The notes: a model not told the origin generated them from the sequence alone. A DNA stretch of 5,871 bases from Lachnospiraceae bacterium (GCA_900771955.1 CAAGPW010000233.1:1-5871), one strand, 5' to 3'; counted from the first letter of the stretch, positions 1-5,871 are shown. Program-made: numbers and translations.

Positions 1-66
1 AAAAATAAAGGAAAATCCGAATGAACCTATCACCGCGCAGATCACCTGTATTATTTCTGTTCTCAT
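1..66 (-). CDS. ThrE_2/YjjB-type exporter subunit, N-terminal fragment (cut by window edge)
   Basis: Only the first 22 codons are present (MRTEIIQVICAVIGSFGFSF and two more residues), read from the ATG at 66-64 off the left edge. What is visible is a short polar start followed at once by a hydrophobic, small-residue-rich stretch with GSFGFSF, as expected for the first membrane helix of the small partner subunit of the ThrE/YjjP-YjjB family (PF12821, DUF3815 type). Its ATG overlaps the TGA of the preceding subunit in an ATGA, and a GGGAGGG ribosome binding site lies 8 nt upstream inside that gene, so the two are probably translated together at matched levels. The assignment rests on the start of the protein and strongly on its partner next door; the fragment alone would not identify a family. 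Confidence 0.8.
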   Translation of the reverse strand, partial: MRTEIIQVICAVIGSFGFSFIF

Positions 67-848
67 CGGGCAAACCCTCCCATCAGAAGAATCGCACTGA
101 CAGTTCCCGCCGCGATCATTCCCGCCATCAGAAGTGACTCGCAAAGCCGGAGCATCCCGGATATCGTATCGCCGGAAAAAATATCACGCACCGCATTGGT
201 CATAAGAATTCCGGGTATCAGAAGCATGATATCTCCGATCATGATCTTATCCGCATGAAACGGCAATCCGGTAAACTTGAAGCTCATCGCAAGCATTCCC
301 ATGATAAATGCCGCAAACAGCAGATACATCATCTGGCTCGGTACATATTTCCGAAAATACAGATCCAGAAACCAGATCGCGACAGCAATCAGTGCCGCCG
401 CGCATCCGTCCCACATATTTCCTCCGAAAAATATGGCAAATGCACACGCCGCGATCAGATAGCCAAGCAGCATCTTCTGCGGTCTGTGGCTGTTTTTTTC
501 TGTCTGCATGCTGCCATGATAGATCGCCGCGATCTCACCGACCGGCGGTTTGCTGCTGCACAAATAGCGGGACAGTTCATTTAATTCTTCCAGTCTCGTA
601 AAATCCGTTGCACTCCGGTTGATACGCCTGGTCTGTGTGACCGCCGTCTCATCTTTTAACTGAAGTGTAATGACAATGCTTGATGTAATAACGAACGGAT
701 TTACCCGCTCCACCCCATAGCTCTCACAGATCCTCCGCATAGTATCCTCCACACGGCTGACCTCTCCGCCACAGATGAGCATGGCTTCCCCGATGTCTAA
801 AACGGTTCCGAGCAGTTTTTCTGCCTCTTCCTGCGTAAGTTCTTTCAA
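63..848 (-). CDS. Threonine/serine exporter family protein, N-terminal-type subunit (ThrE/YjjP, DUF1212)
   Basis: Probable inner-membrane exporter subunit of 261 residues. Residues 1-120 are cytoplasmic and carry the family's conserved opening, GEAMLICGGEVSRVEDTM at about 20-37. Five hydrophobic segments follow, at roughly 126-143, 147-165, 172-190, 202-218 and 235-257. The stretch GDIMLLIPGILMTNAVRD near 205-222, followed by FSGD, is the other family hallmark. In Corynebacterium ThrE both halves are fused and export threonine and serine; in Escherichia coli the split pair YjjP/YjjB is linked to succinate export, so the substrate here is open. I chose the TTG at 848-846 because AGAGGG sits 7 nt upstream of it. 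The TTG at 872, giving 8 more residues, has no comparable site. The gene begins 32 bp after the peptidase and overlaps its partner subunit by 4 bp, so all three are likely cotranscribed. Confidence 0.9.
   Translation of the reverse strand: MKELTQEEAEKLLGTVLDIGEAMLICGGEVSRVEDTMRRICESYGVERVNPFVITSSIVITLQLKDETAVTQTRRINRSATDFTRLEELNELSRYLCSSKPPVGEIAAIYHGSMQTEKNSHRPQKMLLGYLIAACAFAIFFGGNMWDGCAAALIAVAIWFLDLYFRKYVPSQMMYLLFAAFIMGMLAMSFKFTGLPFHADKIMIGDIMLLIPGILMTNAVRDIFSGDTISGMLRLCESLLMAGMIAAGTVSAILLMGGFAR
75..81 (-). promoter_or_regulatory. Ribosome binding site for the second exporter subunit, inside the first
   Basis: GGGAGGG on the minus strand ends 8 nt before the ATG at 66-64. It lies within the last codons of the upstream subunit (encoding the Gly-Gly of MGGFAR), so ribosomes finishing the first gene pass over the start site of the second. 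Together with the ATGA overlap this indicates translational coupling. Confidence 0.75.
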
Positions 849-855
849 ATTTCTA

Positions 856-861
856 CCCTCT
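856..861 (-). promoter_or_regulatory. Ribosome binding site that selects the TTG start at 848
   Basis: AGAGGG on the minus strand is followed by 7 nt (TAGAAAT) and then TTG at 848-846. The upstream TTG at 872-870 is preceded only by a poor ACAGGC-like stretch. This decides between a 261- and a 269-residue product in favour of the shorter one. Confidence 0.65.
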
Positions 862-880
862 TTTGTCTGCAAGCCTGTTT

Positions 881-2644
881 TTATGCCTGTTTTACCAGCC
901 GTTCAAATTCATCGATCTCTGCATCATAAGAATGCAGACTCATCATCCAGAATTTTTTATCCGTAAGATCGATGTCACAGATTTTTGCCACATCCTCCAC
1001 TGACATGACCGGCGTACTCTTCAACATCTTTTTATACTTTTCTACAAATGCGCTGCCTTCTTTTTTGTATTTTGCATACAACCCGCGCGCAAAAAGTCCG
1101 CCGAATGCATATGGATAATTGTAAAATCCGAGATCAGCACTGTAATAATGACTCTTGCACACCCACATATAAGGATGCAGGAAGTTTTGATCCAGACCGT
1201 TTCCATAGGCTTTCTTCTGGGCATTTAACATGATCTCATTTAGTTCATCCGCAAACAAAAAGCTGTTTTTCCGCCGTTTTACCACCTCCGATTCAAACAG
1301 GAAACGGGAGTAAATATCGCACATGATCTGCGCAGCGTCGCTTAGCTGGCTCTCCAGCAATGCAAGCTTTTCCTCATCATCCGTTGTATGATCGATCGCA
1401 TAGGAGGTGATCACATTCTCATTAAAGGTGGATGCTGTCTCTGCCACCGGCATGGAATAATCCATATTAAGCGGTTCATTGTCATGCACCATAAAATCAT
1501 GATATCCATGACCCAGCTCATGCGCAAGCGTCACAATATCCGAAAAAGACCCGGAAAAGTTGGTCAGCACACGAAATTCTTTTTTGCTGTTTAATGCTTC
1601 ACAAAAAGCACCGCCCACTTTGCCGTTTCTCGGATAAAAGTCAATCCATTCCTCGGCAAAAGCGCGCTTCATCATATCCGCCATATCCGGAGCAAAGGAA
1701 GAAAATACCGTGATCAGATAATCTCTTGCCTCTTCTGTGGTATAGCTCTTACCGCTCTTTCCAAGCGGTGCAAACAGTTCATACCACGGCAGTCCATTCT
1801 GGTAGCCAAGCTTCTCCGCCTTTAAGCGCAGATAACGCCAGAACTGCGGCATATATTCCTCCATTGCCGTAAGAAGTGCCTTTAACGTATCTTCCTGCAT
1901 TCTGGCATAATACAATGTTTTTGCCAACGGAGAAGAAAATCCCCGCAGTTCACACTCGCTGATGTCCTGCATCTTGATACTGTTCAGCGCATATGCCACG
2001 GAGTCCTTAATTTTGTCATAGCAGGCAAGCTCCGCTTCATAGGCAGCCTTGCGCACCTTTTTCTCCTTACTGTAAGCCAGATTTCTCACTTCCGAAAGGG
2101 TGAGCTTCTTTCCTTCGCAGTCCGCTTCCACTGAAGACGTCAGAAATCCCTGAAGACTGCTCCATGCAGCACCGCCACTGATGTCCATCTTTGCAAGTGC
2201 TTCCTCAACATCCCCTGACAGCAGATGACGGTTATCCTGCACCATATTGCGCAGCAGGTACGCATAGGAAGCAAGAAATTCGTCTTCCTCCAGATAACGC
2301 TCCAGATCTTTTTGCTCTGCCACATATTTTGCGAACCGCGTCTCTGCTGCCCTCGTCTGATTCCGTTTCTGGCTTAATACGCCCTCATAGGAAATACTGT
2401 CCTTATCCCGGGTGTCCGCCGCACCGCGCAGTTCACAGAAGATCAGCATCTGCATGGAGAGACTTTCTAATTTCTCCAGAAGCTCCAATCCCTCTTTGAT
2501 TGTTTTTTTCCCATTTTTTTCGGATAATTTCCCGGCAAAGACATTGAATGCTTCAACACACCTATCCAGTTCCTTTAAATCTTCACTCCATCGTTTATCA
2601 TCAAATCCTGTATACAATACATCCAAAGACCATGTATCTCTCAT
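881..2644 (-). CDS. pepF: Oligoendopeptidase F-like M3 family zinc metallopeptidase
   Basis: Cytosolic zinc endopeptidase of 587 residues, close to the usual 600 or so of PepF, that would cut short peptides rather than folded proteins. There is no signal peptide or membrane segment. Residues 1-200 form the helical N-terminal region of PepF-type M3B enzymes, and the catalytic M3 domain takes up the rest. The zinc motif HELGH is at 375-379 (His375, Glu376, His379), and the third ligand is expected to be Glu402 in the downstream AETASTFNE. A later conserved block, with HYYSADLGFYNYPYAFGG at about 499-516, provides the His/Tyr residues that line the M3 active site. All catalytic positions I can check are intact, so it should be active. 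The ATG at 2644 has GGAGGA 6 nt upstream. Eno ends 89 bp before it, and a split ThrE-type exporter follows. Subfamily-level naming (PepF versus another M3B member) is less certain than the M3 assignment. Confidence 0.93.
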   Translation of the reverse strand: MRDTWSLDVLYTGFDDKRWSEDLKELDRCVEAFNVFAGKLSEKNGKKTIKEGLELLEKLESLSMQMLIFCELRGAADTRDKDSISYEGVLSQKRNQTRAAETRFAKYVAEQKDLERYLEEDEFLASYAYLLRNMVQDNRHLLSGDVEEALAKMDISGGAAWSSLQGFLTSSVEADCEGKKLTLSEVRNLAYSKEKKVRKAAYEAELACYDKIKDSVAYALNSIKMQDISECELRGFSSPLAKTLYYARMQEDTLKALLTAMEEYMPQFWRYLRLKAEKLGYQNGLPWYELFAPLGKSGKSYTTEEARDYLITVFSSFAPDMADMMKRAFAEEWIDFYPRNGKVGGAFCEALNSKKEFRVLTNFSGSFSDIVTLAHELGHGYHDFMVHDNEPLNMDYSMPVAETASTFNENVITSYAIDHTTDDEEKLALLESQLSDAAQIMCDIYSRFLFESEVVKRRKNSFLFADELNEIMLNAQKKAYGNGLDQNFLHPYMWVCKSHYYSADLGFYNYPYAFGGLFARGLYAKYKKEGSAFVEKYKKMLKSTPVMSVEDVAKICDIDLTDKKFWMMSLHSYDAEIDEFERLVKQA

Positions 2645-2650
2645 CTTATT

Positions 2651-2656
2651 TCCTCC
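2651..2656 (-). promoter_or_regulatory. Ribosome binding site of the M3 peptidase gene
   Basis: GGAGGA on the minus strand, 6 nt before the ATG at 2644-2642. It is a near-perfect Shine-Dalgarno match at good spacing and supports that start; no better upstream start exists in the same frame in the short gap to eno. Confidence 0.8.
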
Positions 2657-2689
2657 GTCTTATCTGTCTTTCTACTTTAGTCCCTAGAT

Positions 2690-2723
2690 ATTATATACGC
2701 ATTTTCTAAATTATTCCAGTCAA
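2690..2723 (-). promoter_or_regulatory. Possible promoter for the peptidase-exporter unit
   Basis: In the 89 bp between eno and the peptidase the minus strand carries a perfect TATAAT (2695-2690). The only good -35-like element, TTGACT (2723-2718), is 22 nt away rather than about 17, so the pair does not make a standard sigma-A promoter. The hexamer at ideal distance (TGGAAT) is weak. The region is AT-rich and has no hairpin that would end eno transcription, so read-through from eno is a real alternative. Transcription from this -10 would start near 2683, leaving a leader of roughly 40 nt. Confidence 0.35.
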
Positions 2724-2733
2724 ATAGTCAGAT

Positions 2734-4008
2734 TCAGATCCCCTCGTATCTTCCAAGTCCGTCCAGTTCCTCTTCGATACGCAGAAGTTCGTTGTACTTG
2801 GCAGTACGCTCCGCACGGCACGGCGCACCGGTCTTGATCTGTCCGGCATTGGTTGCAACCGCGATATCTGCAATGATGGAATCCTCCGTCTCCCCGGAGC
2901 GGTGGCTGATGACCGTCGTGTACCCGGCACTTCTTGCCATGTCGATCGCATGAAACGCCTCGGTCAGTGTTCCGATCTGATTTACCTTGATCAGGATCGA
3001 GTTCGCAACTCCCATGTCGATTCCGCACTTGAGCCGCTTTACGTTTGTCACAAACAGATCATCCCCGACAAGCTGCACTTTCTTTCCAAGCCGGTCAGTC
3101 AGACGCTTCCAGCCCTCCCAGTCCTCTTCATCCAGTCCGTCCTCGATTGAAACGATCGGATACTTTTTACAAAGTGATTCATAATAATCGATCAGTTCAT
3201 CATTTGACCGGCAGGTGTCCTCCCCTGCGAAATAGTAGCAGCCTTTTTCAGCATCATAGAGCTCACTTGCTGCCGCATCCATTGCGAACATGATGTCTTT
3301 TCCCGGTTCATATCCGGCTTTTTCCACAGCACGCATCAGATAGCGGAACACCTCATCCGCATCGGAAAAATCCGGTGCGAAGCCGCCCTCGTCGCCGACA
3401 CTCGTGGAATACCCCTCCTTATCCAGTATCTGACGCAGGAAATGGTAAACCTCTGTTCCCATGCGCAGTCCGTCATGAAATGTCTCCGCCCCGACCGGCA
3501 TGATCATAAATTCCTGAAAGTCCACGCTGTTGTTTGCATGCTTGCCACCGTTTAGGATATTCATCATCGGCACCGGCAGTTTTCTCGTATAGCTGCCGCC
3601 CAGATAACGGTATAATGGCATATGAAGCGCCACTGCCGCCGCTCTTGCCACTGCCATGGACACGGAAAGAATTGCATTTGCCCCAAGATGCTCCTTGTTT
3701 TCCGTACCGTCCAGCTGGATCAGCAACGAATCAATTTCAAGCTGCTGCAGCGCATTTTTCCCGATCAGTTCTTTTGCAATCTTGTCATTTACATTACAGA
3801 CCGCCTGTTTCACGCCAAGCCCGAAATAGCGCTCCTGTCCGTCTCTTAACTCCACTGCTTCAAATTTTCCGGTGCTCGCGCCGGACGGGACACTCGCCCG
3901 TGCGGAAATCCCATGTTCTAAGGTCACAACGGTCTCCACGGTAGGATTTCCACGGGAATCTAAGATTTCTCTTGCATGTACATCTGTGATTTTCAAATTT
4001 AAACTCAT
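2734..4008 (-). CDS. eno: Enolase (phosphopyruvate hydratase)
   Basis: Cytosolic enzyme interconverting 2-phosphoglycerate and phosphoenolpyruvate in glycolysis and gluconeogenesis, normally magnesium-dependent and a dimer or octamer. The product is 424 residues, usual for bacterial enolase. The N-terminal domain has DSRGNPTVE near 17-25 and the mobile loop PSGASTG at 41-47. In the barrel, the acid/base pair is Glu207 (in SVGDEGGFAPD) and Lys341 (in LIKVNQIGTLTE). The metal ligands are Asp244, Glu289 and Asp316. Substrate-binding His369-Arg370-Ser371 lie in SHRSGETED, with Lys392 after them. No key residue is missing. The ATG at 4008-4006 is preferred because GGAGG ends 5 nt before it; starting at the ATG at 4020 would add MEAI and turn the binding site into coding sequence. 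The gene sits between purB and a peptidase gene, not in a visible gap-pgk-tpi-pgm cluster, and probably has its own promoter. Confidence 0.98.
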   Translation of the reverse strand: MSLNLKITDVHAREILDSRGNPTVETVVTLEHGISARASVPSGASTGKFEAVELRDGQERYFGLGVKQAVCNVNDKIAKELIGKNALQQLEIDSLLIQLDGTENKEHLGANAILSVSMAVARAAAVALHMPLYRYLGGSYTRKLPVPMMNILNGGKHANNSVDFQEFMIMPVGAETFHDGLRMGTEVYHFLRQILDKEGYSTSVGDEGGFAPDFSDADEVFRYLMRAVEKAGYEPGKDIMFAMDAAASELYDAEKGCYYFAGEDTCRSNDELIDYYESLCKKYPIVSIEDGLDEEDWEGWKRLTDRLGKKVQLVGDDLFVTNVKRLKCGIDMGVANSILIKVNQIGTLTEAFHAIDMARSAGYTTVISHRSGETEDSIIADIAVATNAGQIKTGAPCRAERTAKYNELLRIEEELDGLGRYEGI

Positions 4009-4013
4009 AATTG

Positions 4014-4018
4014 CCTCC
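4014..4018 (-). promoter_or_regulatory. Ribosome binding site fixing the eno start at 4008
   Basis: GGAGG on the minus strand with a 5-nt spacer (CAATT) before the ATG at 4008-4006. It overlaps the longer reading's first codons (ATG GAG GCA ATT), which argues that the ATG at 4020 is not the start. The best site for that ATG would be AAGG only 3 nt away. Confidence 0.8.
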
Positions 4019-4053
4019 ATTTACCTTTTTTCATAGTTTCTGTAAATAAGGCT

Positions 4054-4081
4054 TTTTTATGCATACTTTGTGATCTGTCAT
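4054..4081 (-). promoter_or_regulatory. eno: Possible eno promoter
   Basis: Just past the hairpin the minus strand shows ATGACA (4081-4076, five of six matches to TTGACA), a 16-nt spacer, and TAAAAA (4059-4054, four of six to TATAAT), with a TATGCA step just before it. Transcription would begin near 4047, giving a leader of about 40 nt. The placement between a likely terminator and eno is sensible, but the -10 is imperfect and the leader has other AT-rich candidates. Confidence 0.35.
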
Positions 4082-4084
4082 TGC

Positions 4085-4121
4085 AGAAAGAGCCGTACGC
4101 TTATAGCAAGCATACGGCTCT
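4085..4121 (-). terminator. Hairpin after purB, probable transcription terminator
   Basis: Arms 4089-4100 and 4110-4121 form a 12-bp stem (AGAGCCGTATGC with GCGTACGGCTCT on the minus strand). Two more inner A-T pairs are possible, leaving a 5-nt loop. The single non-Watson-Crick position is a G-U wobble in the minus-strand RNA but a C-A mismatch in plus-strand RNA, which fits a role in the purB transcript. The tail is short (TTTCTG), so this is not a textbook U-tract terminator. It lies 38 bp past the purB stop and could alternatively protect the 3' end or cause partial read-through into eno. Confidence 0.6.
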
Positions 4122-4159
4122 CTTTCATACAGTCTCTTTTTTATTGATTTAAAAATTTT

Positions 4160-5614
4160 TTATACATTGATCTCTGCTTTGACACCAAGCAGTTCTTTGT
4201 TGGCATCCAGAACCGGATTTACCACGTCACGTAAGAATACATTTACCTGATACGGCGCTCTGCCGACATATTTTGCAGGTTCCATATTTGCCTCAAGTTC
4301 TTCCAGTGTAAGGTTAAAGGACTTGTCCGCTGCGATCAGTTCAAGCAGGTTATTCTCTTTGCCTTCCTGTTTTACATTCTTTCCTGCTTCCATGGAAAGC
4401 TGACGGATCTTCTCATGCAGTTCCTGACGGTCTCCGCCTTTCTTTACCGCATCCATCATGATATTCTCGGTTGCCATGAACGGCAGTTCTGCCATCATGT
4501 GTTTGCGGATGACCTTATCATATACGACAAGCCCGTCCACTACATTTAAGCACAGATCCAGAATACCATCGATCGCAAGGAATCCTTCCGGAATGGAAAG
4601 ACGCTTATTTGCGGAGTCATCCAGGGTACGCTCAAACCACTGTGTTGCGGAGGTGATCGCCGGATTTAATGCATCCACCATCACATAGCGGGAAAGAGAA
4701 GCGATTCTTTCACTGCGCATCGGATTTCTCTTGTATGCCATCGCAGAGGAACCGATCTGATTTTTTTCAAACGGTTCTTCCACCTCTTTTAAGTGCTGCA
4801 GCAGGCGGATATCGTTGGACATCTTGTGTGCGCTTGCCGCAATGCCTGCAAGCACATTTGCCACGCGGGTATCCACTTTTCTGGAATAAGTCTGTCCGGA
4901 TACCGGATAGCACTCTTTAAAGCCCATCTTAGCAGCGATCATCGGATCGATCTTGTCGATCGTCTCCTGATCTCCGTCAAACAGTTCAAGGAAGCTTGCC
5001 TGTGTACCGGTCGTTCCTTTGGAACCGAGAAGCTTTAAGCTGTCGAGTACATAGTCAAGATCCTCTAAATCCATTAAAAATTCCTGCGTCCAGAGTGTTG
5101 CGCGCTTTCCTACGGTTGTCGGCTGTGCCGGCTGGAAATGGGTAAATGCAAGCGTCGGAAGTTCCTTGTACTGATCTGCAAATTTTGCCAGTTCCGCGAT
5201 CACATTGATTAATTTCTTGCGCACCAGAAGCAGCGCTTCTTTCATGATAATAATATCGGTATTGTCTCCGACATAGCAGGACGTCGCGCCGAGATGGATG
5301 ATACCCTTTGCTTTCGGGCACTGTTTTCCAAACGCATACACATGGGACATAACATCATGACGTACCTGTTTTTCCCGTTCCTTTGCCACATCATAATTGA
5401 TGTCATAGATATGTGCTTTCATCTCATCGATCTGATCCTGCGTGATCTCCGGTTCGCCCTTTTCATTCTTAAGACCAAGTTCCATCTCAGTCTCTGCCAG
5501 AGCGATCCACAGTTTTCTCCAGGTAGAAAATTTCATGTCCTGTGAAAAAATGTGCTGCATTTCTTTACTTGCATAACGCTCGGAAAGCGGACTGCTGTAA
5601 CCATCTGTATTCAT
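4160..5614 (-). CDS. purB: Adenylosuccinate lyase, eukaryote-like long form
   Basis: Cytosolic homotetrameric fumarate/aspartase-superfamily lyase. It acts twice in purine synthesis, releasing fumarate from SAICAR to give AICAR and from adenylosuccinate to give AMP. The superfamily signature GSSAMAYKRNPMRSE runs from 288 to 302. The catalytic base serine is Ser289 in its flexible loop, the general acid is His159 in FTHFQPAQ, and the other active-site histidine is His86 in VRHDVMSH. LGATSCYVGDNTD (108-120) and KGTTGTQASF (199-208) are further conserved blocks. At 484 residues it is about 50 longer than Bacillus-type PurB (about 430). Motif wording such as RYAS, WFERTLDDSAN and LPFMATENI follows animal ADSL closely. 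ATG 5614 has GAGGG 7 nt upstream. It follows purF by 32 bp, so the two are almost certainly one transcript, and a hairpin lies downstream. Confidence 0.97.
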   Translation of the reverse strand: MNTDGYSSPLSERYASKEMQHIFSQDMKFSTWRKLWIALAETEMELGLKNEKGEPEITQDQIDEMKAHIYDINYDVAKEREKQVRHDVMSHVYAFGKQCPKAKGIIHLGATSCYVGDNTDIIIMKEALLLVRKKLINVIAELAKFADQYKELPTLAFTHFQPAQPTTVGKRATLWTQEFLMDLEDLDYVLDSLKLLGSKGTTGTQASFLELFDGDQETIDKIDPMIAAKMGFKECYPVSGQTYSRKVDTRVANVLAGIAASAHKMSNDIRLLQHLKEVEEPFEKNQIGSSAMAYKRNPMRSERIASLSRYVMVDALNPAITSATQWFERTLDDSANKRLSIPEGFLAIDGILDLCLNVVDGLVVYDKVIRKHMMAELPFMATENIMMDAVKKGGDRQELHEKIRQLSMEAGKNVKQEGKENNLLELIAADKSFNLTLEELEANMEPAKYVGRAPYQVNVFLRDVVNPVLDANKELLGVKAEINV

Positions 5615-5621
5615 ATCTTTT

Positions 5622-5626
5622 CCCTC
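5622..5626 (-). promoter_or_regulatory. Ribosome binding site of purB
   Basis: GAGGG on the minus strand, 7 nt before the ATG at 5614-5612, in the 32-bp purF-purB gap. That gap has no room for a convincing separate promoter, which supports cotranscription. Confidence 0.75.
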
Positions 5627-5646
5627 ACTTTTGTTTTCGTAGCTTC

Positions 5647-5871
5647 TTATTTTTCGTAACTTCCCCGGATATCTTCCTTCGGCGGCTCAAGCGGATAGGT
5701 TCCATTGAAACAGCCTTTGCAGATAGGAAGTCCCTCTGAGAGTTCCTCCAGGCGCTCTACGCCAAGATACCCCAGAGAATCTGCGCCGATAATCTCGCGG
5801 ATCTCATCGATCGTACGGTTGTAGGCAATAAGCTGCTCCCGTTCCGGAATATCGGTTCCGAAATAGCACGG
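5647..5871 (-). CDS. purF: Amidophosphoribosyltransferase, C-terminal 74 residues (cut by window edge)
   Basis: This is the 3' end of the gene for glutamine PRPP amidotransferase, the committed step of de novo purine synthesis (PRPP plus glutamine to phosphoribosylamine). The frame is open from the right edge to the TAA at 5649-5647. The fragment begins PCYFGTDIPEREQLIA, continues with DEIREIIGADSLGYL, and ends with LPICKGCFNGTYP plus a short charged tail. This wording is the characteristic C-terminus of the Bacillus-type PurF. The CKGC pair (fragment residues 51 and 54) and the cysteine in PCYFG (residue 2) match positions that, in that type, bind a structural 4Fe-4S cluster; the fourth cysteine would lie outside the window. 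The cluster-bearing form is oxygen-labile and undergoes propeptide processing, but the N-terminus cannot be seen. purB follows after 32 bp. Confidence 0.93.
   Translation of the reverse strand, partial: PCYFGTDIPEREQLIAYNRTIDEIREIIGADSLGYLGVERLEELSEGLPICKGCFNGTYPLEPPKEDIRGSYEK

Noticed and set aside
255..584. 109-codon plus-strand frame opposite the exporter subunit
   Set aside because: Its basic, Cys/His-rich translation is what reverse reading of membrane-helix codons gives. No domain or clear ribosome binding site supports it.
2191..2499. 102-codon plus-strand frame opposite the peptidase gene
   Set aside because: Antisense to the M3 peptidase, with an unremarkable Pro/Arg/His-rich translation and no recognisable domain; treated as a shadow.
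2720..3028. 102-codon minus-strand frame over the 3' end of eno, running past its stop
   Set aside because: It overlaps conserved enolase codons in another frame and has an Arg/Gly/Cys-rich composition without any domain; not a separate gene.
3534..3944. 136-codon open frame on the plus strand opposite eno
   Set aside because: It lies wholly antisense to strongly conserved enolase sequence, has a low-complexity Ser/Pro/Arg/His-rich product and no family resemblance. It is a shadow of the real frame.
4021..4088. Eno leader considered as a riboswitch or structured leader
   Set aside because: Only about 40 nt would be transcribed before the eno ribosome binding site, and it is AT-rich with no conserved aptamer core that I can recognise.
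4122..4160. AT-rich near-palindrome (AAAAAATTTTT) just after the purB stop, considered as a terminator or operator
   Set aside because: It is only A/T pairing with no GC stem and no flanking dyad. The GC-rich hairpin at 4089-4121 is the better terminator, and the A/T run may simply be its upstream A tract.
5615..5646. Possible PurR-type or purine riboswitch control between purF and purB
   Set aside because: The gap is 32 bp and is mostly ribosome binding site. Any purine control would lie upstream of the operon, outside the window.

Overview
The window is ordinary chromosomal sequence with every recognisable gene on the minus strand, so transcription runs from high to low coordinates. Protein flavour suggests an anaerobic, low-to-mid GC Firmicute, most likely class Clostridia and probably Lachnospiraceae. 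The pointers are strong GGAGG-type ribosome binding sites, a PurF carrying Fe-S cluster cysteines, an M3B peptidase of PepF type, and a split ThrE-type exporter. The family-level placement is inference; there is no rRNA or other marker to fix it.

Layout in the order of transcription: (1) 5871-5647, the 3' end of purF (first step of de novo purine synthesis); (2) 5614-4160, purB (adenylosuccinate lyase), 32 bp after purF and very probably in the same operon; (3) 4159-4021, an intergenic stretch with a strong hairpin (likely the purB terminator) followed by a possible eno promoter; (4) 4008-2734, eno (enolase); (5) 2733-2645, a short gap with a good -10 box and a clear ribosome binding site; (6) 2644-881, an oligoendopeptidase F-like M3 zinc peptidase; (7) 848-63, the N-terminal-type subunit of a two-gene ThrE/YjjP-family exporter, probably starting at TTG; (8) 66-1, the first 22 codons of its partner subunit (ThrE_2/YjjB type), overlapping by ATGA.

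Three functional units are visible: a purine unit (purF-purB), a glycolytic gene standing alone (eno), and a cytosolic peptidase followed by a split exporter. The last group makes biochemical sense if peptide breakdown releases excess threonine, serine or another small solute that the exporter relieves; this is inferred from gene order only.

I found no mobile element, CRISPR array, RNA gene, repeat family or phage trace, and no convincing plus-strand gene. I do not see an undescribed system here. The points most worth checking are the animal-type PurB (484 residues, with its active-site numbering matching the human enzyme as I recall it), the strand-asymmetric hairpin between purB and eno, the start-codon corrections for eno and the exporter subunit, and the peptidase-exporter linkage.
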